Of a DNA stretch of 64,000 bases, positions 25,278 through 34,420 are shown piece after piece. This DNA comes from Caldilineaceae bacterium (lineage in GTDB: Bacteria; Chloroflexota; Anaerolineae; Caldilineales; Caldilineaceae): the NCBI GenBank assembly GCA_022827195.1, contig JAJDTL010000018.1:124001-188000 (forward strand). The letters run 5' to 3'. Both the position numbers and the translations under genes were made by a program. Position 1 is the stretch's first letter; each line of letters opens with the position of its first letter. The notes below the pieces were generated by a model. It worked only from the letters and a program-made list of their open reading frames with translations. It was not told the origin of the DNA and ran no database searches.

Positions 25278-26003
25278 TCAGCCCTGCTCCCAGATCAGAT
25301 CGAAGAGCAGGAGCGCAATGGCAAGGAACAGTGCATCGTAGAGCGCCAGGACGACCAACCAGCGCCATACCTCACCGTCTGGCCGGGCGTCGAGCACGAC
25401 CGCGGTCAGGCTGACGCCGGCGATGAAGAGCGGCGCCAGCACGGGCAGGAGCAGGACCGGCAGCAGCGCCTCCCGCGCCCGGCTGCGGACGGTGAGCGCT
25501 GCGAATAGTGTGCCGACGATGGCGTAGCCGAGCGTGCCCAAGAAGAGCCCCAACAGTATGATGGGCCGCGCCAGGTTGACATCGAACAGGATGAGCAACG
25601 TCGGCGCAAGCAGCGCTTCAACAATCAGGAAATAGAGCAGATTGGCGGCGACTTTGCCAAAATAGATCGCCGATCGCTCTACGGGGGCCAGCAACAGTCC
25701 GGTCAGAGTGCCTCTGTCGGTCTCCGATCCGAAGGAACGCTGCAAGCCGAGAATGCCCGTAAAGAGTACGATGACCCACAGTATTCCCGGCACGACAAGC
25801 TCTGCACGGGGCACGCGCAGATCAAATGCCAGGCCGAAGATAACTGCGGCCAGAACGGCAAAGGCGGCCATCGTTATCACGATTTCGCCGGCGCGCAACT
25901 CCGTGCGCACTTCCCTTTCCGCTACAGCCAGGACCCTGCGCAAATAGGCGGCAAACCCGCTCTTCCTCTTGGAGACTGCGCCGCCCCCCGTAAGCTCATC
26001 CAT
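25278..26003 (-). CDS. ccmB: Heme exporter ABC permease CcmB
   Basis: A 241-residue permease of the CcmAB ABC complex. It has about six transmembrane segments and family features FGLAFDLR, LWVIVLFTGILGLQRSFGSE and DRGTLTGLLLAPVERSAIYFGK, the region that contacts CcmA. CcmAB uses ATP to release heme from the CcmC-CcmE complex. It lies 48 bases after ccmA on the same strand. The ATG-GAC start gives a 30-residue cytoplasmic N-terminus, a usual length. Confidence 0.92.
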   Translation of the reverse strand: MDELTGGGAVSKRKSGFAAYLRRVLAVAEREVRTELRAGEIVITMAAFAVLAAVIFGLAFDLRVPRAELVVPGILWVIVLFTGILGLQRSFGSETDRGTLTGLLLAPVERSAIYFGKVAANLLYFLIVEALLAPTLLILFDVNLARPIILLGLFLGTLGYAIVGTLFAALTVRSRAREALLPVLLLPVLAPLFIAGVSLTAVVLDARPDGEVWRWLVVLALYDALFLAIALLLFDLIWEQG

Positions 26004-26051
26004 AGTACCACGGGCGCGAAATATGCCGGCGATTGAAAGAGCCCGGTAGCC

Positions 26052-26735
26052 TTATCTCCATGACTCACTACGTTCCGAATCCGTGATTGGGTGCAGCCGG
26101 CCGTCGCGCAGTTCGCAAATCCGGTCGGACCAAGTCGCAGCAAGGCTCCGGTCGTGGGTCGACAACATAACGGCCCGCTCGCCGCGGCGGAACTCCGCCA
26201 ACAGCCCGGACAGTATGGTCAGGCTTTCGCCGTCCAACCCGCTATCCGGCTCGTCGAAGATCAGGACGGGCGGGTCGTGCAGGATTGAGCGGGCGATGGC
26301 GAGACGCTGGAGCATGCCACGGCTGAACGTGCGGACGGGCTCATCGCGCCGCGGCCAAAGTGCGAATGCGCGTAGGAGGCGGTTGATGCGGTCCTCCGGC
26401 GCATTCAGGTCGTACATACGGGCGAAGAATCGGAGGTTCTCTGCCGCGGTGAGGCTATCGTAGAGTAGGGGCGCGTGCGCGACCACGCCGATGTAGTGGC
26501 GGATCACGTGGCGTGCGGCTGAGAGAGGCACGGGACCCAGCCACACTTCGCCGGCATCCGATCTTTCCAACCCGGCGACGATACGCAGGAGCGTCGTCTT
26601 TCCCGACCCGTTGGCGCCAAGGAGCGAAAAAATCTCTCCGGCGCGAACGGAGAGGCTGATGTCGCGCAGGACGCGCTTGCCGCCGAAGCGCTTCGCAACC
26701 TTGTCGCAGCGGATCAGGGAATTCGCGCCGGTCAC
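26052..26735 (-). CDS. ccmA: Heme exporter ABC ATP-binding protein CcmA
   Basis: A 227-residue ABC ATPase. Walker A is GANGSGKTT (about residues 35-43), the signature is FSRGMLQRLAIAR rather than strict LSGGQ, which is common in CcmA, and Walker B is VLIFDEPDSGLD with the D-loop. The switch His is in LSTHD. It pairs with CcmB to power heme release. Its start overlaps the stop of the upstream diheme cytochrome gene by four bases (ATGA), so the two are translationally coupled. Confidence 0.92.
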   Translation of the reverse strand: MTGANSLIRCDKVAKRFGGKRVLRDISLSVRAGEIFSLLGANGSGKTTLLRIVAGLERSDAGEVWLGPVPLSAARHVIRHYIGVVAHAPLLYDSLTAAENLRFFARMYDLNAPEDRINRLLRAFALWPRRDEPVRTFSRGMLQRLAIARSILHDPPVLIFDEPDSGLDGESLTILSGLLAEFRRGERAVMLSTHDRSLAATWSDRICELRDGRLHPITDSERSESWR

Positions 26736-28624
26736 TGGGGAGGCTCCATGTCCTGCGCTGCCCGGGCTACGGCGAGCAGTTCCCGCTTGAGCTCCGCTCT
26801 TCTTTGTTGCCAGGCGCGTTCGTCCAGTTCGTCCAACGAGCGGAGATCGTCCATTCGGGCGATCTTCTCGATCAACGCCATGCGTTGGGCTGCCAGCTCT
26901 TCACCCGTCGGCGCGCGCCCGGCCCGCGCGCGGCGAATGAGCAGGAGAGTCGCCGCCAGCAGAACCATGGCGACGACACTGCCAAATCCAATCGGTATGC
27001 GGGGGTCCAGCGGCGGCCGTGCCACCGGCAAGGACCGGTTCATCTGTGTCTCTCCACCGGGGCGAGGATCGCGACCGCCGGCCGCAATCAGCCCGCCCAG
27101 TTCGACCTGGACCGGCGCGCCAGCGGGCAGTGTCGCGCTCCAGCGTCGGAAAAGGACACCTTGTATCGTGTCCTGACCTGTCGACGCGCCCGAGCTGCCA
27201 CCAAGCGAGACCGCCACTTCGAGATTGGGGAGGTCGGCCACCAGCAGGTTCAGCAGCTCGATGTCGTAAGTGACGGGAAAGGCGATCGCTGCCGAGCTTC
27301 CAGTGTATGGCAGATGAAAGCGGGCAAAGACTTGGCGCGATGTCTCGCCCGGCGGAACGGGGCGCGTGTCATAGATGACATCACCTTTCCGCCGGTAAGC
27401 ACTGCCGACTTCTCCGTCCTGCAAGTCGACTTCTTCCGCGTTCGGCGGCAGCGGAATCGCCAGCGTAACGGGGCTGTCGACGCCACTGATCGAGGTGCCG
27501 ACGAAGGTCCGGTCGCTGCGGTTTGCGAAACTGTACACCTGCCCGATCAGCAGCGAGCCGGGCTCGTGCTCAATGATCCAGTTGGCGCGGCTGACGAGGA
27601 GGCCGGCCGCATCGGTCGTCTTCTCGTAGACGGCGAGCGATGTACTGATAAGATCGGGAGCGACCCTGCCTTCGGTAAATTCCGGTCCGCTGAAGGCGAG
27701 GATTGGCGAGGTGTAACGAATGTCGAGGTACTCGGTCTCGACCAGGTAGTAGAAGCCCGCATCCACCGGCAGGTCTTCGAAGCGGAAGTTGCCTTCAGCG
27801 TCGATTGAGGCGGCGCGCGTCGACATCAGCTCGGTCTGTTGATAGATGTTGAGCTGAACTTCGCTTTGGGGCGGCGGCGGTCCATCTGCCGTACCTTGCA
27901 GAAGCTGGCCCGCGACCGAGCCCGGCCCGGTCAGGGATAGGGGCGCCCACTGCGGCAAGTAGGTGAATGTGCGGATGTACTCGAGCGCGGCCCTGCGTTC
28001 TTCCTCCGACCATCCGGCGCCGGCGTCGGGGTGTGCGACTTGCCACCTCTGCGCGAGGTCAGCATTGCTGACAAAGATCATCGACGACTGCGAAGAGAAA
28101 TCAGGCATCTGCTCGTCCGCGCTGGGGCCGTTCCCTCCGCCGTTTTCGCCGTGGCAGGCGGCGCAGGACTGGGCATAGAGATCGGCGCCGATTGCAATCT
28201 TCGTTTCGGTTGCCTGCAGATTCCAGGCATAGTAGACCGCCTGCCAGATCTGCTCGTCATCCAGGCTGTTGCGCCAAGGCGGCATCAGGTTTTCAATGCG
28301 GCCGAACTTGGTGACGAAGAATAGCTCGGCGGGGGACCGCTCCCATACCGAGTGGGGATCGGAAAACACGGTCGGCTCCATGGTTGCGCCCGCCTGCGCG
28401 GGCCCGTCGCCGTCGCCGCTGATTCCGTGGCAAGGCGCGCAGTTCTGCGCGTAGAGCTCGGCGCCAAGCGCGGCAACCGGAAGGCGTTCAGGAATTTGAA
28501 CTTGCTGTGGGTCGTAGGGCGGGGAAGGTTCTTGCGCCAGGGCTATTCCGGTCGTCAGAGTCACCAGTAGTGCCGCGATGCAGGCCGCTCGAATCCGCGC
28601 GTAACTGAACCATTTGGCACGCAA
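26732..28624 (-). CDS. Membrane-anchored diheme c-type cytochrome with beta-sandwich region
   Basis: A 630-residue exported protein. A signal peptide ends near residue 30 (TGIALAQ). Two class I cytochrome c domains follow: CAPCH at 62-66 with a possible Met ligand in LMPPW, and CAACH at 154-158. Residues about 215-530 look like beta-sandwich modules, the first similar to carboxypeptidase regulatory domains (NFRFEDLPVDAGFYYLVE). A transmembrane helix lies at about 548-567, then a charged helical cytoplasmic tail of 60 residues. It is a likely client of the adjacent Ccm machinery and may pass electrons at the outer face of the membrane. The last four bases overlap ccmA, so the link is more than proximity. 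The electron partner is unknown. Confidence 0.88.
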   Translation of the reverse strand: MRAKWFSYARIRAACIAALLVTLTTGIALAQEPSPPYDPQQVQIPERLPVAALGAELYAQNCAPCHGISGDGDGPAQAGATMEPTVFSDPHSVWERSPAELFFVTKFGRIENLMPPWRNSLDDEQIWQAVYYAWNLQATETKIAIGADLYAQSCAACHGENGGGNGPSADEQMPDFSSQSSMIFVSNADLAQRWQVAHPDAGAGWSEEERRAALEYIRTFTYLPQWAPLSLTGPGSVAGQLLQGTADGPPPPQSEVQLNIYQQTELMSTRAASIDAEGNFRFEDLPVDAGFYYLVETEYLDIRYTSPILAFSGPEFTEGRVAPDLISTSLAVYEKTTDAAGLLVSRANWIIEHEPGSLLIGQVYSFANRSDRTFVGTSISGVDSPVTLAIPLPPNAEEVDLQDGEVGSAYRRKGDVIYDTRPVPPGETSRQVFARFHLPYTGSSAAIAFPVTYDIELLNLLVADLPNLEVAVSLGGSSGASTGQDTIQGVLFRRWSATLPAGAPVQVELGGLIAAGGRDPRPGGETQMNRSLPVARPPLDPRIPIGFGSVVAMVLLAATLLLIRRARAGRAPTGEELAAQRMALIEKIARMDDLRSLDELDERAWQQRRAELKRELLAVARAAQDMEPPQ

Positions 28625-28745
28625 TCGAATTTCTTCCCTACGATCCTACGATGAGCAAAGACCCGACTGAGGATTCAGATGTGAAGGTACCGGGCCGCGA
28701 CGGCGACGGGCGCTTTCCCATGGCCTCCGGCGGCCGCGGCCCTGT

Positions 28746-29258
28746 TCAGGGTGCCGACTGGCGCAAGATTGCTTGCGGGTCTTCCTCGTAGCGGCTAGGG
28801 CACTTGAGCAGGAGTACGTCTGCCCTAAAGGTGCCGTCGTCCAGAAGCTCCCCTTCCACGATGACTGAGGCCGCCCGTTGGAAGTTGTCGGGCCGGGGCT
28901 CGTAAAAGACGACAGGCAACTGATGGCCTGGGTTCTCTTCATCTTCGATCATGAACTTCAGCGTCACTTGCTCGGCGTTCCAGAGTTCGCTGCCATCGAC
29001 CACGACTCCGTTCACGCGCAGACGCTGTGAAACGAGGGCATTGCCCTGCTGCATCACCTCGTCAACTGTGAGCCAGTAGGCCTTGGCGGTCGTCAGGCCG
29101 TAGACCATCAACGCCAGGATGACCCCGACGAGGATGAGCCCGGCCACCAGGAACTGCGGCCTGAGGCCCGACTTCCTGCGCGCCAGGCTGGCCGGGATCG
29201 GCCCTTCCCACAGACCGTCGTGGTCCAAACTGTCTTGAACAGACGAAGCGGTTGTCAT
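28746..29258 (-). CDS. ccmE: Cytochrome c maturation heme chaperone CcmE (Cys-type)
   Basis: A 170-residue membrane-anchored heme chaperone. One transmembrane helix (about 36-56) is followed by the CcmE beta-barrel (RLRVNGVVVDGS, VTLKFMIEDEE, LPVVFYEPRPDNF, ASVIVEGEL). In E. coli-type CcmE the heme-binding motif is HxxxY. Here the position reads C153-P-S-R-Y157, so Cys replaces the His. A CxxxY form is known from some archaeal and sulfate-reducer CcmE proteins. It begins the ccm gene series on this strand, 121 bases before the cytochrome gene. CcmF, CcmH and CcmI are not in the window. Confidence 0.88.
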   Translation of the reverse strand: MTTASSVQDSLDHDGLWEGPIPASLARRKSGLRPQFLVAGLILVGVILALMVYGLTTAKAYWLTVDEVMQQGNALVSQRLRVNGVVVDGSELWNAEQVTLKFMIEDEENPGHQLPVVFYEPRPDNFQRAASVIVEGELLDDGTFRADVLLLKCPSRYEEDPQAILRQSAP

Positions 29259-29365
29259 TGGATCAAGTGTCTGCCTTTGCTGAATGCCGGCTGTCTCTTT
29301 TTGCGCCGCGCCTACTCGGCTTAGGCCGCATCATATCTCTCTCGGCCGGCGATGCTCAAATCCCT

Positions 29366-29722
29366 CTACTCTTCTTCTTCCCCATCCAGCGCCCACTGGA
29401 CTTCCTCGGATAACAGGTCGCGGGCAGTCTCTGCCAGCGGCGCCGGCACGAGCACATCCCGCTCGGCCAGACCTCCGTAGACGAAACCGTATATCCGGCC
29501 CATTGCCTCGCCCTGCACAATGGCGGGAATGCCTGCACTCTGCAGACGGCCCTTCACGATCTGCGCCTCCATCGGGTTGGCAGCCTGCCAGACGACCTCC
29601 GGCTCCTGTGTGACCGAACCGCCGGTCGTGGCCGCGGGGTTCGAGCGCCCCGCCTCAGCAGGAGGTTCCTTTTCGCTGCGCTTTCCCCACAGCCTCTGGA
29701 GGCCTTGAGCGACTATCGACAT
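29366..29722 (-). CDS. DUF2007 domain-containing protein
   Basis: A 118-residue protein. Residues about 40-110 match the DUF2007 (putative signal-transducing) fold: VVWQAANPMEAQIVKGRLQ, then GIPAIVQGEA and RDVLVPAPLAETARDLL. The first 40 residues are basic and low in structure, the last few all Glu. No signal peptide. Function unknown. The domain has a ferredoxin-like shape and often occurs with membrane stress genes. It starts 18 bases after the MBL hydrolase stop on the same strand and precedes ccmE by 107 bases. Confidence 0.8.
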   Translation of the reverse strand: MSIVAQGLQRLWGKRSEKEPPAEAGRSNPAATTGGSVTQEPEVVWQAANPMEAQIVKGRLQSAGIPAIVQGEAMGRIYGFVYGGLAERDVLVPAPLAETARDLLSEEVQWALDGEEEE

Positions 29723-29740
29723 GGGCGTTCCAGTCCTTTG

Positions 29741-30400
29741 TCAGAAGCTGGGCAACGTCGCCGTCCGGCCCACAAACGGGTTGCTCTCTCGTTCGACCCC
29801 GATCGTCGTGGCTTCTCCGTGGCCGGGGTAGACGACGTAATCGTCGGGCAGGGTCAGCATCTGTTCGCGGATGCTGCGCAACAGGGCTGCGCCGTCAGCC
29901 AGGGGCAGGTCGTAGCGCCCGATGCTGCCGCGAAAGAGAGTATCACCGGCGAAGACCTGCCGATTGCCGTGGTCGACGAAGATCACGTGGCCGGGCGAAT
30001 GCCCGGGGGTCAGGCGCACTTCGAGCGACTCGTAGCCGAACTCGATCCGCTGCCCGTGCTCCAGAAAGCAGTCCGGCTCCACGATTGGTTCGACGCGCGC
30101 GCCCAGCCATTCGCGCACGCGGTCGGGCGCCGAGCGCAGGACGGGCAGATCATCCTCGTGCAGGTGGAAGCCGGCGCCGGTTGCCTCCCGCACCGCGTTG
30201 ACGGCCAGCACGTGGTCAAAATGGGCGTGCGTATTGATGATCTTCTCAATGGAAAGCCCCATTTCGTCAGCCTCTTTCAAGATCGCGCGTCCGCTGTCGC
30301 CCGGGTCGATGATCACCCCGCGCAGGGACTCTTCGCAACCCAGGATATAGCAGTTCTCCTGCAGCAGGCCCACGGTGAGGCCGGTAATCAACATGCTCAT
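29741..30400 (-). CDS. MBL-fold metallo-hydrolase (glyoxalase II-like)
   Basis: A 219-residue zinc hydrolase of the metallo-beta-lactamase superfamily. The metal motif HAHFDH sits in NTHAHFDHVLAVN, with further ligands in TPGHSPGHVIF, DTLFRGSIGR and VYPGHGEATTIG. The GDTLFRGSIGRYDLP segment is typical of hydroxyacylglutathione hydrolase-like proteins and persulfide dioxygenase relatives. I start at the ATG at 30400. A second ATG lies two codons on, and the upstream in-frame stretch has no family similarity. AGAAAG is a weak ribosome site. It may share a transcript with the DUF2007 gene. Confidence 0.88.
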   Translation of the reverse strand: MSMLITGLTVGLLQENCYILGCEESLRGVIIDPGDSGRAILKEADEMGLSIEKIINTHAHFDHVLAVNAVREATGAGFHLHEDDLPVLRSAPDRVREWLGARVEPIVEPDCFLEHGQRIEFGYESLEVRLTPGHSPGHVIFVDHGNRQVFAGDTLFRGSIGRYDLPLADGAALLRSIREQMLTLPDDYVVYPGHGEATTIGVERESNPFVGRTATLPSF

Positions 30401-30665
30401 TACGCTTTCTGTTCGGCCGTCGCATCTGCCAGAACAGGGACTGGCGCCGCCAGCGGTGTTGTCGCGACGCATTCATGGCCGGTCCGAACCGGCTTCGCCG
30501 ACTTCCGTTGTCCGCGGTCAGAGAGCGCCGGCGGCTGGCAACAATCCTACTATGCGCGGCGGCCCCTTGTCAAAGAGTGTCGGAAATGTCTGCCGCTTCA
30601 GGCTGTGACGGGCATGCGAGGCGGCAGCGCCGTAAGAGCGCCTCCCGGGTCGCGTTGCCGTTCAC

Positions 30666-33098
30666 CTATTTGGCCTGGGGAACAGTTCCCAAGTCGACGC
30701 GCGCGTCTCCGATCTCCAGCCACAGGGCTGGGTCGGAGCCTTCATAGACAATGTCGAACAGCGCACGCACCAGCTCACCCGCGCGCCATTCGGCGGTGGG
30801 ATATGCGCCGCCGGCCAGCGGGGCTTCGACAACCCGGTCTCCCAGCAGCAGCCGCAATTGCAGGTCGTCGGGCCAGTCCGCGGGGAGCGGCTGCGGGGCA
30901 AGCCAGTAGAGCACAACCTGGAGGATATCGCCGGGCGCGAGCGCGGTGGCCGGCGCATGGGCAAACGCCTTTCGGTAGGTGTCGTAACCGGCGAGCGTGA
31001 GGGGACCGGCTTCGCGATTTACCCGGTGCTGCATCGGAATGAAGGGAAGCGGGAGCGGACTCGCGGGGCGGCCCAATGCCGGTACGGCGATCTGTACGGC
31101 ATCGCCGCCGGCCGCGGCTAAGCGTGCGCCGGTCTCGTCGTTGTACAGCGCGACGATGAGACGGTAGTCTCCCGGCGGCGTCCCAGGCGGCAGCGGCAGA
31201 CCGTGATTGTCGATCACGACTTCGCCGGTATTCCAGCCCGGTGTCGGCAATGAGCCGCCGCCCGGCTCGCCGTCGCGCTGGACGATCACCTGATCGCGCC
31301 GGTCGAGCAGCTGCACTGAAACGACGAAGCGCTCCTCCGGCGGCTTCAGGGCGAGCCAGCGCAGTCCCACCAGGAGCGTATCTCCGGCGGAGAGCTGCTT
31401 CGTGCCGAGGCAGACTGCCGCCAGTTCGGCAACGTTTTCGAAGCGGGTCGGCGGGTCCGGCGCGGCACAGGACAGGTCTTGCGCGAGCGAGTAGGTCGCG
31501 AAACGCACATTGCCCTGCCAGCTCTCCAGCCCTTTGAATGCGTGCCGGCCCAGCCAGCTCTCGACGATGCCTTCGCTGTCCGACTGCTCGGTCGCCCACA
31601 AGAGGGCGAAAAGATTGCGCCGGTCCGCCATCAGCTTGGCGAGCGCGGCTTCGGTCGCGGTCCGGTTCGGCGGCCGTTCGGCCGGCAGGGGCAGCACTTC
31701 CAGGCCGGGATCGTAGTAGCGCCAGACATCAGCCTGGCCCGGCGCGTTCAGGATAACGAGGTCGCGGCCGGGATCGCCCAGCGCCGCGATTGTGCTGGCG
31801 ATGCCGGCGTAGTTGTCGCGTGCGGCCGGGTCAGCGTAGTAACCGGGAAGGACAGCCAGGGCCAGGGCGAGGCCCAGCGCGGCGACCGCGCCCGGCCCGG
31901 TATAGCGCAGGAAGTCGCCGAACCGGCGGGCTTCGGCAGGCGCGGCAGCAGCGTCTCTTCCGGGCCTCAAGCTGGAATGCCCAAGCGCAGACCTGGGAGT
32001 TCCGGGAAGTGCGGCGGCCGCGGTCAGCAAGCACCAGGCCGGCGACACTGCCAATAGAAACTTGAGGAAGGCCGGACTGAAGAGGCCGAAGCCGAACATG
32101 GAGCCGACCGGCAGCAGGGTCCACAGGAGCAAGGCCGCGCCGGCCCCGGTGCGCCGCAGCCGCCAGAGACCGAAGAGGGGCAATAACGCTACAATCAGCA
32201 TCCATCCCCACGCCAACTGCGGGGCACTGCGAACCGGGCCGGCGGCAAGCGTCTGCAGAATCAGACCCAGGCCCTCCAGCGGGCCGACGAAGCCGTCTTG
32301 CGCGGGCCAGTTCAGCAGGCGCTCGACGGCGGTAGGGAGCCAGGGCAGGAAGGAGACCAGCGCCAGCCCGTTGGCGAGGAGGTAGATCAGCAGCGGAGTC
32401 CGCAAAGAGGACCGTCCCGTTCCTCCCGACTGCCTACTCTCCGGTCGCGGGGGCCTCTCCCTTACCGCCGTGACAAGCCACCAGGCGAACGCGCCACCGG
32501 CCGCGGCCAGAACAGCGGCAAAGGTGTAGTGCGTCCACAGGCCGGCCGCAGCCGCAGCCAGGTAAAGGATCGCGTACGCGGCGACCGTTCCGGTGGCGGC
32601 GCCGCCTTCCCAGCGTCTCTTTGCCGCCACCAGTGCCCAGATGAGCACGGCCGACTCGAGCATCAGGAGCGCGTACATGCGCGCTTCCTGGCTGTAGAAG
32701 ACCTGGAACGGATTGAGTGCTGCGAGCAGGGCGGCGAGCAGGGCGAACTGTATTCGCGCGGGACGCGGAACGTCGCCGGTCTCCAGCCCCAGCCGGTAGA
32801 TGACTGCGACCGCCAGCAGGCCTGCCAGGGCCGAGAGGCTCCGCATCCCCCAAGCGGAGTAGCCAAAGGGCCCGCCCCAAAGTTTCAGCAGCCAGTAGTA
32901 GCCGGGTGGATGGATGTCGGCGGCGGCATCGACAGCAATGCGGGCAAAGCTGCGCTGCGCCAGCGCCCAGGCGTTGCCTTCGTCGTGCCACAGCGAGGAA
33001 CAGGTGAGGCAGTAGAAGCGGAGAAATGCTGCCAGCACCAGGACGGAGACGAGGACGGCGGCATAGAGCAGGGAGTTTCGCGCCGTCTCCTTCGCCAT
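30666..33098 (-). CDS. Large membrane glycosyltransferase (PMT/GT39-like)
   Basis: An 810-residue protein with about ten to twelve transmembrane segments in the first 470 residues. The catalytic-type acidic motif is in LWHDEGNAWALAQRSF, and DIHPPGYYWLLKLWG follows, as in lipid-phosphate-sugar-dependent GT-C glycosyltransferases. The C-terminal 340 residues are soluble and extracytoplasmic, with beta-rich sequence (LAGDTLLVGLRWLALKP-like) repeated in PLPADWPDDLQLRLLLG. It would add a sugar from a lipid carrier to a polymer or protein. Its start lies three bases beyond the glycosidase-like gene's stop, so the two are co-expressed. Confidence 0.82.
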   Translation of the reverse strand: MAKETARNSLLYAAVLVSVLVLAAFLRFYCLTCSSLWHDEGNAWALAQRSFARIAVDAAADIHPPGYYWLLKLWGGPFGYSAWGMRSLSALAGLLAVAVIYRLGLETGDVPRPARIQFALLAALLAALNPFQVFYSQEARMYALLMLESAVLIWALVAAKRRWEGGAATGTVAAYAILYLAAAAAGLWTHYTFAAVLAAAGGAFAWWLVTAVRERPPRPESRQSGGTGRSSLRTPLLIYLLANGLALVSFLPWLPTAVERLLNWPAQDGFVGPLEGLGLILQTLAAGPVRSAPQLAWGWMLIVALLPLFGLWRLRRTGAGAALLLWTLLPVGSMFGFGLFSPAFLKFLLAVSPAWCLLTAAAALPGTPRSALGHSSLRPGRDAAAAPAEARRFGDFLRYTGPGAVAALGLALALAVLPGYYADPAARDNYAGIASTIAALGDPGRDLVILNAPGQADVWRYYDPGLEVLPLPAERPPNRTATEAALAKLMADRRNLFALLWATEQSDSEGIVESWLGRHAFKGLESWQGNVRFATYSLAQDLSCAAPDPPTRFENVAELAAVCLGTKQLSAGDTLLVGLRWLALKPPEERFVVSVQLLDRRDQVIVQRDGEPGGGSLPTPGWNTGEVVIDNHGLPLPPGTPPGDYRLIVALYNDETGARLAAAGGDAVQIAVPALGRPASPLPLPFIPMQHRVNREAGPLTLAGYDTYRKAFAHAPATALAPGDILQVVLYWLAPQPLPADWPDDLQLRLLLGDRVVEAPLAGGAYPTAEWRAGELVRALFDIVYEGSDPALWLEIGDARVDLGTVPQAK

Positions 33099-33101
33099 TC
33101 T

Positions 33102-34388
33102 CTATTGTTCGCCGAGCGCGGCGATGTAGGTCCGGATCGACTCGTAGACGGGCTGGGGGGTGAAATCGGGCGCAAGCAGTCGGAAGTAAGCCTCTGGCTG
33201 GCAGTTCAGCTCCCATAGATCGGTAGCCCGCTTCATGAACCAGACGTTTGCGACGCCCAGCCAGGGCCAGTCGGCGCGGATGCGCTCGAAGGCGAGGGGC
33301 AGATTGGCGGCTTGCTCCTCGAGGCTGACCCGCCCGTAGCGCGGCTCGGCGCAGTCCGGGGCGGCGTTCCAGTTCAGTTCGCTGAGCCAGACAGGCTTGT
33401 GGGCGTCGCCGTTGGCGACCATAAGGTCGCGAATGTACTGCGGCCGGCCGAAGTTGATGATGCGCGGGTGCATGCGGCGGTCGGTCGGGCCCGACCAGAG
33501 ACCGTAGCCCTGTGCCGCCATCACGTCGAAGTAGGGGGCGGCGCCGGCGTCGTACATCCTCTGGAGGAAGAGCAGGTCGGAGAAGTTGCGGCCGCCGATG
33601 GTGGTGCCGTCGAGGTCGATGGTGGCGGCGAGCGCGCCGGCGATGATGACGGCCTCGGGGTTGGCGGCGCGAACTGCGGTCGCCCCGGCCTTGAGCAGAT
33701 CTGTATAGGTCTCGGGGTCGGAGGGGTATACGCCCCATTCGGGATAGATATTCGGTTCGTTCCAGATCTGATAGTAGCGGACTCTGCCGCGATAGCGTTC
33801 GGCGACTGCGGCGGCGAAATCGGCGTAGTCCTGGAAATCGTCGGGCGGGCCGTAGGCGCCGGCGTCGTTGCCCTGTGCGCGGCTCCAGGCCGGCGGGTTG
33901 GAGAGGCGCACGATCAGTTCGATGTCGTACTGTTCGGCCAGCGCGACGATGTGGTCGTATTTTTCCCAGGCCGAACGGGCCGGCTCGTTGCGACGGTCCT
34001 CGAAGTCGCCCTTGGCGTGGATCTCGATGTCCTCCCAGGGAAACTCCTGGCGCAGCCAGGTGAAGCCGGCTTCGGCGGCCATGCGCACGACGCGCTCGCG
34101 CTTGGCCGGCTCGACCTCCTGTTCGAGGAAGACGTTGACGCCGTAGGGCGGGACGTTGGCGTATGCCGTTACCTGTTGCGGGGCCAGCTGGACACGCGGG
34201 CGCAGCAGTCCCCCCGCCAGGTCGGTCAGCCCTTTGACTTGCGGTAGGAAGGCGGTCTCGCCGGTCTGTGCCTGCAGCCAGCTGCGGCTGGGGCCGAGGG
34301 CCAATATCAAGAGGGCCAACCCGCCGATCAGCAGCAGGCCGGCCCACAGGGTCAATGTTTCTCTTATGGCCGTTTTCAATGAACTCAA
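33102..34388 (-). CDS. Membrane-anchored glycosidase-like TIM-barrel protein
   Basis: A 428-residue exported protein. A single hydrophobic segment (about 10-33) serves as signal anchor. The TIM barrel shows an acid/base of the clan A type in YQIWNEPNIYP (Asn-Glu-Pro) near residue 205, with PEAVIIAGALA and ITNFGRPQYI-like strands after it and a possible nucleophile in VWLSELNWN. Overall it resembles GH39/GH5-type beta-glycosidases seen near exopolysaccharide genes. The next gene is the GT39-like transferase, starting three bases after the stop, which points to polysaccharide making or trimming at the cell surface. Family assignment is tentative. Confidence 0.8.
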   Translation of the reverse strand: MSSLKTAIRETLTLWAGLLLIGGLALLILALGPSRSWLQAQTGETAFLPQVKGLTDLAGGLLRPRVQLAPQQVTAYANVPPYGVNVFLEQEVEPAKRERVVRMAAEAGFTWLRQEFPWEDIEIHAKGDFEDRRNEPARSAWEKYDHIVALAEQYDIELIVRLSNPPAWSRAQGNDAGAYGPPDDFQDYADFAAAVAERYRGRVRYYQIWNEPNIYPEWGVYPSDPETYTDLLKAGATAVRAANPEAVIIAGALAATIDLDGTTIGGRNFSDLLFLQRMYDAGAAPYFDVMAAQGYGLWSGPTDRRMHPRIINFGRPQYIRDLMVANGDAHKPVWLSELNWNAAPDCAEPRYGRVSLEEQAANLPLAFERIRADWPWLGVANVWFMKRATDLWELNCQPEAYFRLLAPDFTPQPVYESIRTYIAALGEQ

Positions 34389-34420
34389 GGCCTTAAAAGA
34401 CTAATGCCGTAAATGACAAA

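Noticed and set aside
32434-34347. A 637-codon frame on the same strand as the glycosyltransferase and glycosidase genes
   Set aside because: It is Arg/Gly/Pro-rich out-of-frame sequence across two genes with clear domains.
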